Shown here one piece after another: positions 12,416 to 22,210 of a DNA stretch of 49,025 nt. The stretch is from positions 1 to 49,025 of the forward strand of contig NZ_CAJXKH010000015.1 of assembly GCF_913055755.1 (NCBI RefSeq), written 5' to 3'. Source of the stretch: an uncultured Microbulbifer sp. GTDB taxonomy: Bacteria; Pseudomonadota; Gammaproteobacteria; Pseudomonadales; Cellvibrionaceae. The position numbers and the translations under genes are program-made. Position 1 is the first letter of the stretch. Every line of letters starts with the position of its first letter. Under the pieces are notes generated by a model. That model had not been told where the DNA came from and did not search any database. It saw only the letters and a program-made list of their open reading frames with translations.

Positions 12416-13225
12416 ATGGATAGTTCGTCCCGTCTCAGAAATATTCTGCGGCATATCAAGCACTGGCTGGTAGTAAAAACCGCACCACGCAAAAACCGTA
12501 TTTACACCCAGTTCTACCGATTCCCCCACCAGTACCGCGTGCTGGCAGAGCGAATACTCCCGCAGATGATCGAGGCCCACTCTCGCCCCCTGCGCATTCT
12601 GGTGTTCGGCTGCTGCAGCGGTGCCGAACCCATATCGCTCTCCGCGGTACTGCGCCGCAACTTTCCGCAGCTGGAGTATCAAATCGAAGCCTACGACATA
12701 GTGCCAGATGTGATCGAGCGGGCACAGAATCCGAATTACAGCCAAGAAGAGGTGCACCAGGGGCCCTTTGTCACCGAGGAATTTGTCGGCGAAACCTTCG
12801 ACCTGGTGGACGGCCGCTACCGGGTAAAACCCGAAATCCTGCGACCGATTTCCTTCCGCGTGGGCGACATGCTGGATCCGGGGTTTATCGCTTCCCTGGG
12901 CCAGGCGGATCTGGTTTTTGCCCAGAATGTGCTGTTCCACCTGCCGGCCAAAAATGCACGCCGGGCCTTTGCCAACCTGCAGCAACTCATGCACTCCGAC
13001 TCCGCGCTGTTCGTAAACGGCATGGACATCGATATGCGCGTGCAACTGACCAAGAAGTTCGAGCTGCAGCCGGAAGACTACCTTATCGAAGAGATCCATA
13101 ACGACGCCCGGCAAGACCGCGGGGATGGCTGGGCTGGCGCCTACTGGGGAAGGAAGCCATTCAGCCGCCGCTCCCGTGAATGGATCCGCGAGCACTGCAC
13201 CATCTACCGTAAGGCCAGCGTATGA
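12416..13225 (+). CDS. CheR-like class I SAM-dependent methyltransferase
   Basis: A 269-residue cytoplasmic protein. The SAM-binding motif I is [13 protein letters not shown] (about 64-76), followed by acidic [11 protein letters not shown] (about 103), GDMLDP, and AQNVLFHL (motif IV). The pattern most resembles CheR-type O-methyltransferases (GCSTGEEPYS, RNVLIYF), but the CheR N-terminal domain and beta-subdomain are absent, so a chemotaxis role is unlikely. Its stop overlaps the NRPS start by 4 bp (ATGA), so the two are translationally coupled; it may methylate the NRPS product or its target sugar. Substrate unknown. agga lies 11-12 bp before the ATG. Confidence 0.75.
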   Translation: MDSSSRLRNILRHIKHWLVVKTAPRKNRIYTQFYRFPHQYRVLAERILPQMIEAHSRPLRILVFGCCSGAEPISLSAVLRRNFPQLEYQIEAYDIVPDVIERAQNPNYSQEEVHQGPFVTEEFVGETFDLVDGRYRVKPEILRPISFRVGDMLDPGFIASLGQADLVFAQNVLFHLPAKNARRAFANLQQLMHSDSALFVNGMDIDMRVQLTKKFELQPEDYLIEEIHNDARQDRGDGWAGAYWGRKPFSRRSREWIREHCTIYRKASV

Positions 13226-16200
13226 ATACTGTCGAACCACTTGAGTGTGATTTTACCCAATTCACCATCGAGGAAACCGAGCAGTCAATTGCCCAGCGCT
13301 TTGAAAAGCAGGTGGCGCGTCACGGCGAGCGCCTCGCAATTACCGACGGCAATGCCTCTCTCAGCTACAGTGCCCTGAATCATCTGGTGAACCGCATGGC
13401 AAGGAAAATCCTCGCCCTTGCCCCCGCGGAAAAACCGGTACGCGTTGCAACCTTTCTAGAGAAAGGTATCACGCAGATTGCCGCGATTCTTGCGGTACTG
13501 AAATGTGGCCACGCCTATGTTCCGATCGACCCGGCGTTCCCGGCGAAGCGCAACCGCCACATTTATCGCGAGTCCCAGGCAGCGCTGATCCTGAGCAAAG
13601 GCTCCAATCACCAGGCCGCAGCAGAACTTGCCGGCAACGCGACCCGAATCCTCGATCTGGACGACATTCCGGAAAGCATTCCCAGTGACAACCTGGACAT
13701 CGCGATTTCTCCGGATGCCCTCGCGTACATCATTTACACCTCCGGCTCCACCGGCAACCCCAAAGGCGTAGTGCAGAATAATCGCAACCTGTTGCACGGC
13801 TGCATGCGTCGCACCAATCTGCAGAAGGTGTCGCCCCAGGACCGCATGACCCAGGTTTACTCCTGCAGTGTCATCGCCTCGGTTTACTGTATTTTCGGCG
13901 CACTGCTAAATGGTGCAGCACTCTTTCCCTACGATTTCCACCGCGATGGCGTCGACAAGCTGGGAGAGTGGCTGATCTCCCGCCGTATTTCCATCTACCA
14001 TTCGGTGGCATCCCTTTTCCGCGAGTTTGCCACCCAGTATCGCGGGGCGACCGACGAATTCAGTATCCGACTGGTGACCTTCGGTGGCGAGCGCGTACTT
14101 ACCAGCGATGTCGAACTTGCACGTAAGGTTTTCGGCCAGGATATAGAGTTCTATACCGGGCTCGGTTCCACGGAAACGGGCACCATACGCTATTTCCATA
14201 TTGGACGGGATACTGTCCTCGATGGCGATGTGGTACCGATTGGCTACCCGGTGGAAGGCGTTGAGGTTGTACTTCTCGGTGAAGATGGGCGCGAAGTCGC
14301 CAACGGCGAAATTGGCGAGATCACCGTGCGCAGCCCCTACCTGGCGCTGGGCTACTGGAAAGATACGCAATCCAGCGACAAGGCTTTCAGTCGCGACAAT
14401 GACAATCCATCGATCATCATTTACCGCACCGGTGACCTGGGGCAAATGGACCCGGATGGCCTGCTGCACCACCGCGGGCGCAAGGACTTCCAGGTAAAAA
14501 TTCGCGGCTTTCGTATCGAAGTGGCAGAAGTGGAAGCGCGCCTGCTGGCGCATCCGCAGATTTCCGAAGCGGTTGTGGTGTCGCGGGATATTCGCGGAGA
14601 GGCACAGCTGGTGGCCTACCTGGTGCCCGCCGGCGACGCAGCTCCGAACGTTCAGGAGCTGCGCGATTATCTGGCGGAACAGCTCACCTATTACATGATT
14701 CCCACAGTCTATGTACGCCTGGCACAACTGCCGAAAACACCGAACAAAAAGGTGGACCGCAATGCACTGCCGGCACCGACCGCCGACAATCAGCTGCGCG
14801 GTGCCGAGCTGATTACCGCAAGCGGCGGCACCGAAGAGTTCCTGGTGGAATCCTGCCAAGAGCTTCTAGCGCGGGACGTCGTCAACGTCGGCGAAAGCTT
14901 CTTTGCACAGGGCGGCCATTCCCTCAGCGCGACACAGCTACTGGCGCGGATCAACGAGCACTTCTCCGTAAGCCTGGATATTCGCAGTATTTTCGAGAGC
15001 ACCAGCCTGCGCGCACTGGGTGAGCGTATCGATGCCACCGCCCCCAAAACGGAAGAGAAGGCCGCGGCAGAGAGCCTTACCCACGCGCCTGCCAGCGCGC
15101 GCATTCCACTCAGTGCCGCACAGCAACGCATGTGGCTTTCGGAAAAACTGTGGGGCAACGGTAACGCCTACAAGATTTCCAATATCGTGCTGCTGCGGGG
15201 CAAACTGAATGTCCCCGCGCTGGAGCAGGCACTGGGTGCAATTGTCGCGCGCCACGATATCCTGCGCACCCTTTTTCCCGAGGATGCCCAGGGCCCCTAC
15301 CAGCAGGTTGTACCCACCGAAACATTCCGGCTGCCGATAACCGACTTGCGCGAGCAGCCCAGAGCCGGCCGCACCAGCCGCGCCACCAGTTATTGCCAAA
15401 AGCTGTTGAAGGAACCCCAGTCTCTGGATAGGGGGCCACTGTTTTGCGCACGCTTGATTCGCATCGAAGACAAGGCGGCGATTCTCGCACTGACCTTCCA
15501 CCACATCATCTACGACAACATCTGGTCCAGCGGGATATTCTTCCGCGAATTGCGCCAGCTGTACGCCGACTTCACACAACAACGGCCCGCATCACTGCCG
15601 CCACTGGCATTCCAGTTCGCGGATTACGCCTACTGGGAACAGCAGCGCAGTACCGGTGCCCCCTACCAGGCCCAATTGGACTACTGGAAACAGCAGCTCG
15701 CCGACGCCCCGGCGCCACTCGACTTGCCGGCGGACCGGCCGCGGCCGCAATCCGCGGACTTTCGCGGCGGGCTGGTGAAATTCAAGTTGCCCGCATCCCT
15801 GTGGGCGGCACTGGGCGCACTCGCGCGACGGGAATCCGCCACCAGCTTTATGCTACTGCTGGCAGCCTGGCAACTGCTGCTTCACCGCTATACCGGGCAG
15901 CTGGATATTGTCGTCGGCACACCGAGCGGACGCCGCCAGCACACCCAGTCAGAATCGATGATCGGCCTGTTCATCAATACGCTGGTACTGCGTACCGATT
16001 TTTCCGGGCAACCGGACTTCCGCACCCTGCTACAACGTGTGCGTGCAACTTCCATCGACGCCTTCGCCAACGACCAGGTGTCATTTGAAGACCTGGTGAC
16101 AGCACTGAACCCGCAACGTGCAAGCGGTGAATCTCCCTTCTTTCGCCACCTGTTCATCCACCGCAAGCAACAGGCGGGCCAGTGGCAGATTCCGGGCCTG

Positions 16201-19134
16201 CAGGTCACCCCGTTGAACGCGCACGCCGGCGGGGCCAAGTTCGATCTCACCCTGTCGGTACTCGAAAGCGACAGGGGTCTCTCCGGCAGCCTCGAATTCC
16301 GCCGTGCCCTGTTCGACCGGGAGACCGCCGACAGCCTGTGCCAGAACTACGTGCAACTTCTGACCAGTATTGTGGAAATGCCCGATCGTCCGGTTGCCAC
16401 CCTGCCCCTCCTGGCCCCTACGGAACGCGCGCAATTGTGCAGCGAGTGGAACCAGACCGCAGAGGACCTGCCACTGCAGTTCACTGCCGCGCAACTGTTC
16501 GAACAGCAAGTGGAAAAACGCCCCGAGCAAACCGCGCTCATCGGTGAGCACGTTAGCCTGAGTTACCAGCAGTTAAACCAGCGCGCCAATGGTGTTGCGG
16601 AGTTGCTGCGCACGCGCGGCGTGGGTGCGGGATCACTGGTGGCTGTGTGCATGGAGCGCTCCCCGGATCTTGTGGTGGTACTGCTCGCGGTATGGAAAGC
16701 CGGCGCCGCCTATGTACCACTGGACCCACTATTCCCCGGCGATCGTATCGCCCACATACTGGAAGACAGTGCCCCGGCGCTGGTGGTTACCGATGCCGCG
16801 AGCTGCGCCCGGCTGCCGGAAATCCCCGACGAACCTCTGCTCCTCGGGGACAGCGCACCGTTCGAACAGGGGGCCACCTCGGATTTGCCGGCCATTGCCG
16901 ACAGCGACGGCCCCGCTTACGTCATCTACACGTCCGGCTCCACCGGCAAGCCCAAGGGTGTACAGATTGCCCAGCGCAGCCTGGTCAACTTTCTCTGCTC
17001 CATGCAACAGCGCCCCGGGTTTAGCGCGGACGATACCCTGCTCGCGGTGACGACCATCTGTTTTGACATCGCCATGCTGGAGCTCTTCCTGCCACTGCTC
17101 AGCGGTGGACGCCTGGTGATTCAGGACGCAAAACAATCTCGCAACCCGGTAGCCCTGCAGCACTGCCTGCGGGACCACAATGTCACGGTCATGCAGGCGA
17201 CCCCTTCCACCTGGCGCATGCTGCTCGACCACGGCTGGCAGGGCCAGCCTTCGGTGCGAGTCCTGTGCGGTGGAGAAGCCATGGGCCGGGACCTCGCCGA
17301 TCGCCTGATCCAGCGTGGCCTCGAGGTATGGAACCTGTACGGCCCCACCGAAACCACCATCTGGTCTTCCACCTGCCCCATTCGCAAACCGGAAGATGCG
17401 GCGTTTATCGGCGAACCGATCGCCAATACCACCCTGTATGTACTGGATTCCAGCGCTGCACTGATGCCGGTGGGAGTTCCCGGCGAACTGTGTATTGGTG
17501 GCGAGGGGCTGGCGCTTGGGTACCTCAACCGCGAGCCACTCACACAGGAAAAATTCTTCCCCTGTGCGGCACTAGGGGGCGAACGCCTGTACCGTACCGG
17601 GGACCTGGTGGTGCGCCGGCGCGACGGGCGTATCGAGTACCTGGGGCGCATGGATCACCAGGTGAAGATCCGCGGCTTCCGCGTGGAAGTGGGCGAAATA
17701 GAAACGGTGCTGACGGAAGACCCAGCGGTGCGCCAGAGTGTGGTCATTGCCCACGATGACGACTGTGGCAGCAAGTACCTGGTGGCCTACGTGATCGCCG
17801 CAGGCGAAACCAGTCCCGACAGTGAGGCGCTGCGCCGCCGGCTGCGGCAATCCCTGCCGGAATATATGGTGCCGGCGGCCTTTGTCACCACCAGCGAGTT
17901 TCCGCTGACACCGAACGGAAAGGTGGATCGCAAGGCCTTTGTGGCTCCGGAAATTGCACAGGAAATCACCGCGGCTTCGACTGGCCAGCCCGCGCCCGCG
18001 GTGCCCGACGCACCAACAGCCACGGACGTTTCCGAATCTCAGGGACGGTTAATGGAGGCGGCCCCGAGCCCGGCGGCGGCATCGAGCGCCGCGGAAGTTT
18101 CCGAGGCGCCGTCACAAAAGCCCGCCGCTGCCCCCGCGGAAATCACCGCGGCAATCCGCGAGGTCTTCAAGGCACTATTGAAGACCCCGGTACCATCGGA
18201 CGAAATCAGCTTCTTCGACCTTGGCGGACACTCACTGCTGGCACTGCACGCAATCACCCGGCTCAACTCCCTGTTTGACCAGGAGTTGCCTCCCACCCTG
18301 CTGTTCGACTTCCCGACGGTGGCGGCCCTGGCGGAGGCGATCCAGAAACTGGGGGAAGGCCAGAGCGAGCAGGAAGTACTGGCCACCGCCGGCGTGGATG
18401 AGCAGACCGAACAGCAGGTCAATGCGATTCTGGAGGCGGTGCAACGCCGCAAAGATACGGCAGACCTGCCAAACTTTCCCCACGGCATGAAGATGCGCCG
18501 CTCCCCGATTGCTGCGCGTCTGCTCGCACCACTGTTCGCCATCCCCCGCAACAGTGTGCGGGCACTGCTGCAGAAGCTGATTCTCAAACTGGAGGGCGGC
18601 TCCACTTTCAGTATCACCATACGCGAGCTCTACCGAAAATATTACGCTATCGAGGTGGATGACTTCAGCAGCGTTACCTTTGATCCGGTGAAACTGAAGT
18701 CCTCTACGCGCATTGGAAAGTACTGCACCATCTACCGTACCGCACGCTTCCAGAACGCGGATCACCCGCGCAATACCCTCTCAACCCACGGAATCTTTTA
18801 CTACCCCGGGATGGGCTTCAGTACCGGCTACGCTCTCGACCGGGTTGCCATCGAAGTGGGCAATGACGTGTGGATCGGCGATGGAGCCAAAATCCTGTAT
18901 CCCACGCGGAAAATTGGCGATGGCGCGGTAATCGCAGCTGGCGCCATCGTTATCGAGGACGTGCCGCCCTATGCAGTGGTCGCCGGCTACCCGGCACGGG
19001 TGGTGCGCTACCGGTTCTCCCACGACACCATTGCCAAACTGGAAGCGCTCAAGTGGTGGGATATGTCACCCAGCCAGCTGCACCACAGCAGGCGTGAATT
19101 TCTCAAGCCACTTGAAGGTGAGCGGATACGCTAA
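13222..19134 (+). CDS. Two-module NRPS with C-terminal hexapeptide (CatB-like) acyltransferase domain
   Basis: 1,970 residues. Domain order: A1 (about 20-520; A3 [11 protein letters not shown] 172-182, A7 YRTGDL, A10 Lys in TPNKKVDR), PCP1 (about 535-605, GGHS with Ser567), C (about 625-1060, HHIIYDN at 760-766), A2 (about 1085-1575; [30 protein letters not shown]), an Ala/Pro-rich linker (about 1580-1640), PCP2 (GGHS with Ser1671), a helical segment, then a left-handed beta-helix acyltransferase (about 1800-1970) with [17 protein letters not shown] and the KWWDMSP tail of CatB/XAT enzymes. No starter C, thioesterase or reductase domain. A2 reads DILQCGLIWK, close to known glycine codes; A1 lacks the Asp that binds an amino group. 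Likely builds an acyl-Gly chain and off-loads it through the beta-helix domain. The target sugar is inferred, not seen. Confidence 0.88.
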   Translation: MNTVEPLECDFTQFTIEETEQSIAQRFEKQVARHGERLAITDGNASLSYSALNHLVNRMARKILALAPAEKPVRVATFLEKGITQIAAILAVLKCGHAYVPIDPAFPAKRNRHIYRESQAALILSKGSNHQAAAELAGNATRILDLDDIPESIPSDNLDIAISPDALAYIIYTSGSTGNPKGVVQNNRNLLHGCMRRTNLQKVSPQDRMTQVYSCSVIASVYCIFGALLNGAALFPYDFHRDGVDKLGEWLISRRISIYHSVASLFREFATQYRGATDEFSIRLVTFGGERVLTSDVELARKVFGQDIEFYTGLGSTETGTIRYFHIGRDTVLDGDVVPIGYPVEGVEVVLLGEDGREVANGEIGEITVRSPYLALGYWKDTQSSDKAFSRDNDNPSIIIYRTGDLGQMDPDGLLHHRGRKDFQVKIRGFRIEVAEVEARLLAHPQISEAVVVSRDIRGEAQLVAYLVPAGDAAPNVQELRDYLAEQLTYYMIPTVYVRLAQLPKTPNKKVDRNALPAPTADNQLRGAELITASGGTEEFLVESCQELLARDVVNVGESFFAQGGHSLSATQLLARINEHFSVSLDIRSIFESTSLRALGERIDATAPKTEEKAAAESLTHAPASARIPLSAAQQRMWLSEKLWGNGNAYKISNIVLLRGKLNVPALEQALGAIVARHDILRTLFPEDAQGPYQQVVPTETFRLPITDLREQPRAGRTSRATSYCQKLLKEPQSLDRGPLFCARLIRIEDKAAILALTFHHIIYDNIWSSGIFFRELRQLYADFTQQRPASLPPLAFQFADYAYWEQQRSTGAPYQAQLDYWKQQLADAPAPLDLPADRPRPQSADFRGGLVKFKLPASLWAALGALARRESATSFMLLLAAWQLLLHRYTGQLDIVVGTPSGRRQHTQSESMIGLFINTLVLRTDFSGQPDFRTLLQRVRATSIDAFANDQVSFEDLVTALNPQRASGESPFFRHLFIHRKQQAGQWQIPGLQVTPLNAHAGGAKFDLTLSVLESDRGLSGSLEFRRALFDRETADSLCQNYVQLLTSIVEMPDRPVATLPLLAPTERAQLCSEWNQTAEDLPLQFTAAQLFEQQVEKRPEQTALIGEHVSLSYQQLNQRANGVAELLRTRGVGAGSLVAVCMERSPDLVVVLLAVWKAGAAYVPLDPLFPGDRIAHILEDSAPALVVTDAASCARLPEIPDEPLLLGDSAPFEQGATSDLPAIADSDGPAYVIYTSGSTGKPKGVQIAQRSLVNFLCSMQQRPGFSADDTLLAVTTICFDIAMLELFLPLLSGGRLVIQDAKQSRNPVALQHCLRDHNVTVMQATPSTWRMLLDHGWQGQPSVRVLCGGEAMGRDLADRLIQRGLEVWNLYGPTETTIWSSTCPIRKPEDAAFIGEPIANTTLYVLDSSAALMPVGVPGELCIGGEGLALGYLNREPLTQEKFFPCAALGGERLYRTGDLVVRRRDGRIEYLGRMDHQVKIRGFRVEVGEIETVLTEDPAVRQSVVIAHDDDCGSKYLVAYVIAAGETSPDSEALRRRLRQSLPEYMVPAAFVTTSEFPLTPNGKVDRKAFVAPEIAQEITAASTGQPAPAVPDAPTATDVSESQGRLMEAAPSPAAASSAAEVSEAPSQKPAAAPAEITAAIREVFKALLKTPVPSDEISFFDLGGHSLLALHAITRLNSLFDQELPPTLLFDFPTVAALAEAIQKLGEGQSEQEVLATAGVDEQTEQQVNAILEAVQRRKDTADLPNFPHGMKMRRSPIAARLLAPLFAIPRNSVRALLQKLILKLEGGSTFSITIRELYRKYYAIEVDDFSSVTFDPVKLKSSTRIGKYCTIYRTARFQNADHPRNTLSTHGIFYYPGMGFSTGYALDRVAIEVGNDVWIGDGAKILYPTRKIGDGAVIAAGAIVIEDVPPYAVVAGYPARVVRYRFSHDTIAKLEALKWWDMSPSQLHHSRREFLKPLEGERIR

Positions 19135-19152
19135 CACAGCCAGGAGTCACAA

Positions 19153-20382
19153 ATGGAATTGGAGGTTGAGGCCGAAGGCCTGCGCGGGACGCCCTTGTCG
19201 GCCCAATGCCAAGAGGGTCGGGCGAGCCCAAGAATCGCAACGGATATAGCCGGTGCACGTATCCTGCTGGAAGCCTGGGAAAACAGCGGCAATAACGACT
19301 CGCCCCGCTCGCTACACGCAACTACGGATTTTTTCTTGCCATTTCTCGAAGCCAATACCAGCTACAGGGCACCACACATCGCCCTGTGGCAGGACGGTGC
19401 AACCACCGCGGGCGTTCTGATCGGCCGGATCACTGTTGCCCGCCCCAAGCGCACGATCGGGCCTGTGCGGATTCCAACCCCCAGGTTGCGCACCCTGGAA
19501 ATCGTCCACGGCGGGCTGCAGGCAGGCAGCGCACAAATCGCCAGCCTGCAGTTGGTGTATCTCCGTGAAATTCTTTCTCGCGGTGAGGTGGACTGTATTT
19601 CAATCCACCACCTGCCCTTCGACAGTGAAATCGATGGCCAGCTGTTTGCTGGCTTGTGCGCGCTGGGAGACAGCAGGCCCGCAATTACAGGTCACTGGTT
19701 CACGGAGCTTACCGACGACGACGGAAAAGCGGTGATAACCAATTCGTCCAAGACCCGCCGTTCTTTCCGTCGCAAGGATCGCAAACTGGAGACCCACTTC
19801 AACGGCCAGGTGCACGTGCGTGAACTGCGCCAACCGGGAGAGGTCGCGCAATTTATAGACGCCGCCGCCGGTATCGGCAAGCGGAGTTACCAGGGCGGCC
19901 TGGGAGTTGGGGTAAGCAACGACCCGCATTGGCACAGGATACTCAATATCCTCGCCGCCAGCGGTAATCTGCGTGGCTACCTGCTGGAAGCAGACGGCAT
20001 AAATATCGCATATGGTCTCGGCGCAATAGGACGGGGCACTTGCTGTTACATGGCGGGGTCATATCTGCCGGAATTTCGCAAGGTCGGCCCCGGCGGGTAT
20101 TTGCTGCGGCGTATCTTCGAACACATGCAGGAAGAAGGGGTGCGCTGGTTCGATTTTGGTTTCGGCAATGCGGACTACAAGCAACTGTACGGGAGCGAGC
20201 ACCGGAACGAGGCGACCCTGCACCTGTTTGCCGGTTCCGCACCAGCCCGTATCGCCCGGGTCATCGACAGCATGACACACCGGGCAAATCACACCGCACG
20301 TTATCTGCTCGAGCGCACCGGAATGCTGGAGTACGCACGGCGCTGGTGGCGGCGCAGCCTGGAATGGCTTGCGCGAAAGTGA
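19153..20382 (+). CDS. CelD/BioF2-type GNAT acyltransferase
   Basis: A 409-residue protein of the double-GNAT, FemAB-like fold (Acetyltransf_6). Supporting features: a basic SSKTRRSFRRKDRKLE segment (about 195-211), GKRSYQGGLG (about 244), and the C-terminal GNAT core with AYGLGAIGRGTCCYMAGSYL, GGYLLRRIFEHMQ and VRWFDFGFGNADYK. Homologues occur in cellulose and exopolysaccharide loci and are thought to acylate sugars, though few are characterised. A good aggag box lies 18 bp after the NRPS stop, so it is the third gene of the same operon and may modify the same residue. No signal peptide, so cytoplasmic. Confidence 0.78.
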   Translation: MELEVEAEGLRGTPLSAQCQEGRASPRIATDIAGARILLEAWENSGNNDSPRSLHATTDFFLPFLEANTSYRAPHIALWQDGATTAGVLIGRITVARPKRTIGPVRIPTPRLRTLEIVHGGLQAGSAQIASLQLVYLREILSRGEVDCISIHHLPFDSEIDGQLFAGLCALGDSRPAITGHWFTELTDDDGKAVITNSSKTRRSFRRKDRKLETHFNGQVHVRELRQPGEVAQFIDAAAGIGKRSYQGGLGVGVSNDPHWHRILNILAASGNLRGYLLEADGINIAYGLGAIGRGTCCYMAGSYLPEFRKVGPGGYLLRRIFEHMQEEGVRWFDFGFGNADYKQLYGSEHRNEATLHLFAGSAPARIARVIDSMTHRANHTARYLLERTGMLEYARRWWRRSLEWLARK

Positions 20383-20393
20383 TCAATGTTGCT

Positions 20394-21239
20394 TCAGGTG
20401 GCGCCGCGGCTGGATTCATCGCGGTGCCAGCGATAACGAGCCCCCCGGCGACGGTAGCGCAATGCATTGACATAGGCGAGTGCATTGACCGCATAGTATA
20501 CGACCCACTCCACCAGGGATGGCCGACTGGTGAAACGCGAGGTAGATGTGCCCGCGGGAACGGTACATTCCTGCCGCTTGGCAAGCTGCAACTTTCCCAG
20601 CTTGCTGCGGGTTTTTATCCGCAGTAAATCCCGAAAATTGCCAGGAACCCACACCTCACTGTGCGCCTGCTCGCACACGGCGATATTGGAATAGCCAAAT
20701 ATTGCGCGAATATACCCGTCGTCGGAAATCAGGTCAGGAAACTTGGAAAACGACTGCCGCGCAGCCCGGTTCAAGCCATATACCCCGGCACCGTAGCCAT
20801 ATTCGGTGAAAAACCGCGTCTTTTTCCAGGCGCGGTAGTAGTATTTCACGAAAAAGTCACTGTCGCCGTTACGCAGTACACCCTGCGGGGCGACCACTAC
20901 CGGATCGGTAGATTTTCTGCAGGCATCAATCAACGCCAGTAGCGCTTCCTGATTGATATAAACATCAGCGTCCACATAGATCCTGGGGAATCCCAGACCC
21001 TGCGCTTCGGCTTCATTGATCGCGCGCGCCTTGCCGGCGCGGGCAAGGTCAAGACAGCGAGCCTGAGGAAAAAAATGCCGGACTACACCGGCGGTCCTGT
21101 CACTACAGCCGTTACAGGCAACCGTGATCGTGTACTTACCACTCTGCACACCGGGATATATCGCCTTCAGCAACTTGCCGATGGTAGCGGCTTCATTGTG
21201 CGCGGGAATAATCACCGAAGGTTTTAGCTCGAACGACAT
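20394..21239 (-). CDS. Family 2 glycosyltransferase
   Basis: A 281-residue inverting GT-A enzyme. It begins SVIIPAHNEAATIGKLL, has ACNGCSDRTA, and the metal-binding acidic motif YVDADVYIN (about residue 95). There is no clear membrane anchor, so it probably acts at the inner face of the membrane on the lipid-linked repeat unit. Its ATG is 1 bp after the stop of the upstream GT2 gene, so they form one operon. Its 3' end meets the GNAT gene convergently with an 11-bp gap and no obvious terminator. Sugar specificity cannot be read from sequence. Confidence 0.85.
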   Translation of the reverse strand: MSFELKPSVIIPAHNEAATIGKLLKAIYPGVQSGKYTITVACNGCSDRTAGVVRHFFPQARCLDLARAGKARAINEAEAQGLGFPRIYVDADVYINQEALLALIDACRKSTDPVVVAPQGVLRNGDSDFFVKYYYRAWKKTRFFTEYGYGAGVYGLNRAARQSFSKFPDLISDDGYIRAIFGYSNIAVCEQAHSEVWVPGNFRDLLRIKTRSKLGKLQLAKRQECTVPAGTSTSRFTSRPSLVEWVVYYAVNALAYVNALRYRRRGARYRWHRDESSRGAT

Positions 21240-21240
21240 A

Positions 21241-22185
21241 TCAGGGCGCCCATTCCTGCTGGCTATTGGCGAACTGGCGCCAGAGATCCCGCTGCACTTT
21301 ATACTTGTCGTCAGCGCGCGCGAGTACCGAGAAGGCGACCAGGCGCAACCAGGTACCCAATGCGATCAACCAGCCGGCAATTTCCGCCTGAAATTCTGAT
21401 CCATGCTTGGCGAAATACCGCAACTTTGACCGGTACAGGAAGTTCAGTTTGTTGATCCCGGTCAGCGTCTGACTGCCAGCGTGCATAATCACAGCGCGAT
21501 CTGTTACCCGCGGTCGCGCCCCCAGCATACGGGCCCGGCGGCACAGGTCGATTTCCTCGGAATACAGAAAAAAATCCTCATCGAACCCGCTGAGCTGCCG
21601 AAACAGTTCCTGGTCGATCAATAAAAAGCATCCGGAAACCGCATCCACATCGCCATTTCTTTGGATAGAACGCTGGGAGTAGCCACCGCTGGTACGGCGC
21701 AAGCCTATACTCAAAAGCTTGTCCACACCGAGGCTCCAGCATAATAGCGATAGCAAGCCAGGCTCGCGCCAGGCAGATTTTCCGTCGAGCGCCCCGTTCA
21801 CGTTACAGGTAACACCGCCCCAGATTCCACAACCGGGATTCTCCGCCGCGAACTCCAGAAGATTAACCAGGCTATCGTGTTGCAGTCGCACATCGGGATT
21901 CAGAAACAGAATAGGCGCCGAGTTGGAGATGGCATTGGCTCCCAGATTGCAGCCAGCGGCGAATCCGAGGTTTTTTTCCGACTCGATCAGCTTTATCTGT
22001 GGCGATGACAACGCGCGTAGTAACGCACAAGAGTCATCCCTGGAGGCATTGTCTACTACGACAAATTCTATGTCTTCTATCGGGAGGTCACCGTCCGCTA
22101 TGTCTTGCAGTGCCCGGCAGATTTCCTCGCCGCAGTTGTAGCAGACAAACACTATGTTGAGTAAAGGGGGGGTCGGCATAGTCAT
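21241..22185 (-). CDS. Family 2 glycosyltransferase, rhamnosyltransferase-like
   Basis: A 314-residue GT2 enzyme. It starts LLNIVFVCYNCGEEICRAL, followed by FVVVDNASRDDSC, the NLGFAAGCNLGA motif typical of the RfbF/WbbL rhamnosyltransferase group, and the LNPDVRL metal-binding loop. The C-terminal part contains FDEDFFLYSEEIDLCRRA, also typical of that group. The donor could be a deoxysugar or another hexose; no rml genes occur in this window. The ATG at 22179 is an alternative start with better spacing to a ggtga box. It lies 25 bp after the wzy-like gene. Confidence 0.85.
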   Translation of the reverse strand: MTMPTPPLLNIVFVCYNCGEEICRALQDIADGDLPIEDIEFVVVDNASRDDSCALLRALSSPQIKLIESEKNLGFAAGCNLGANAISNSAPILFLNPDVRLQHDSLVNLLEFAAENPGCGIWGGVTCNVNGALDGKSAWREPGLLSLLCWSLGVDKLLSIGLRRTSGGYSQRSIQRNGDVDAVSGCFLLIDQELFRQLSGFDEDFFLYSEEIDLCRRARMLGARPRVTDRAVIMHAGSQTLTGINKLNFLYRSKLRYFAKHGSEFQAEIAGWLIALGTWLRLVAFSVLARADDKYKVQRDLWRQFANSQQEWAP

Positions 22186-22210
22186 TCACCGCTGCTGATG
22201 AAGTAAGAGT

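Noticed and set aside
18400..19134. Thioesterase or reductase release domain at the NRPS C-terminus
   Set aside because: No GxSxG thioesterase motif or reductase Rossmann motif; the segment is clearly a hexapeptide-type acyltransferase.
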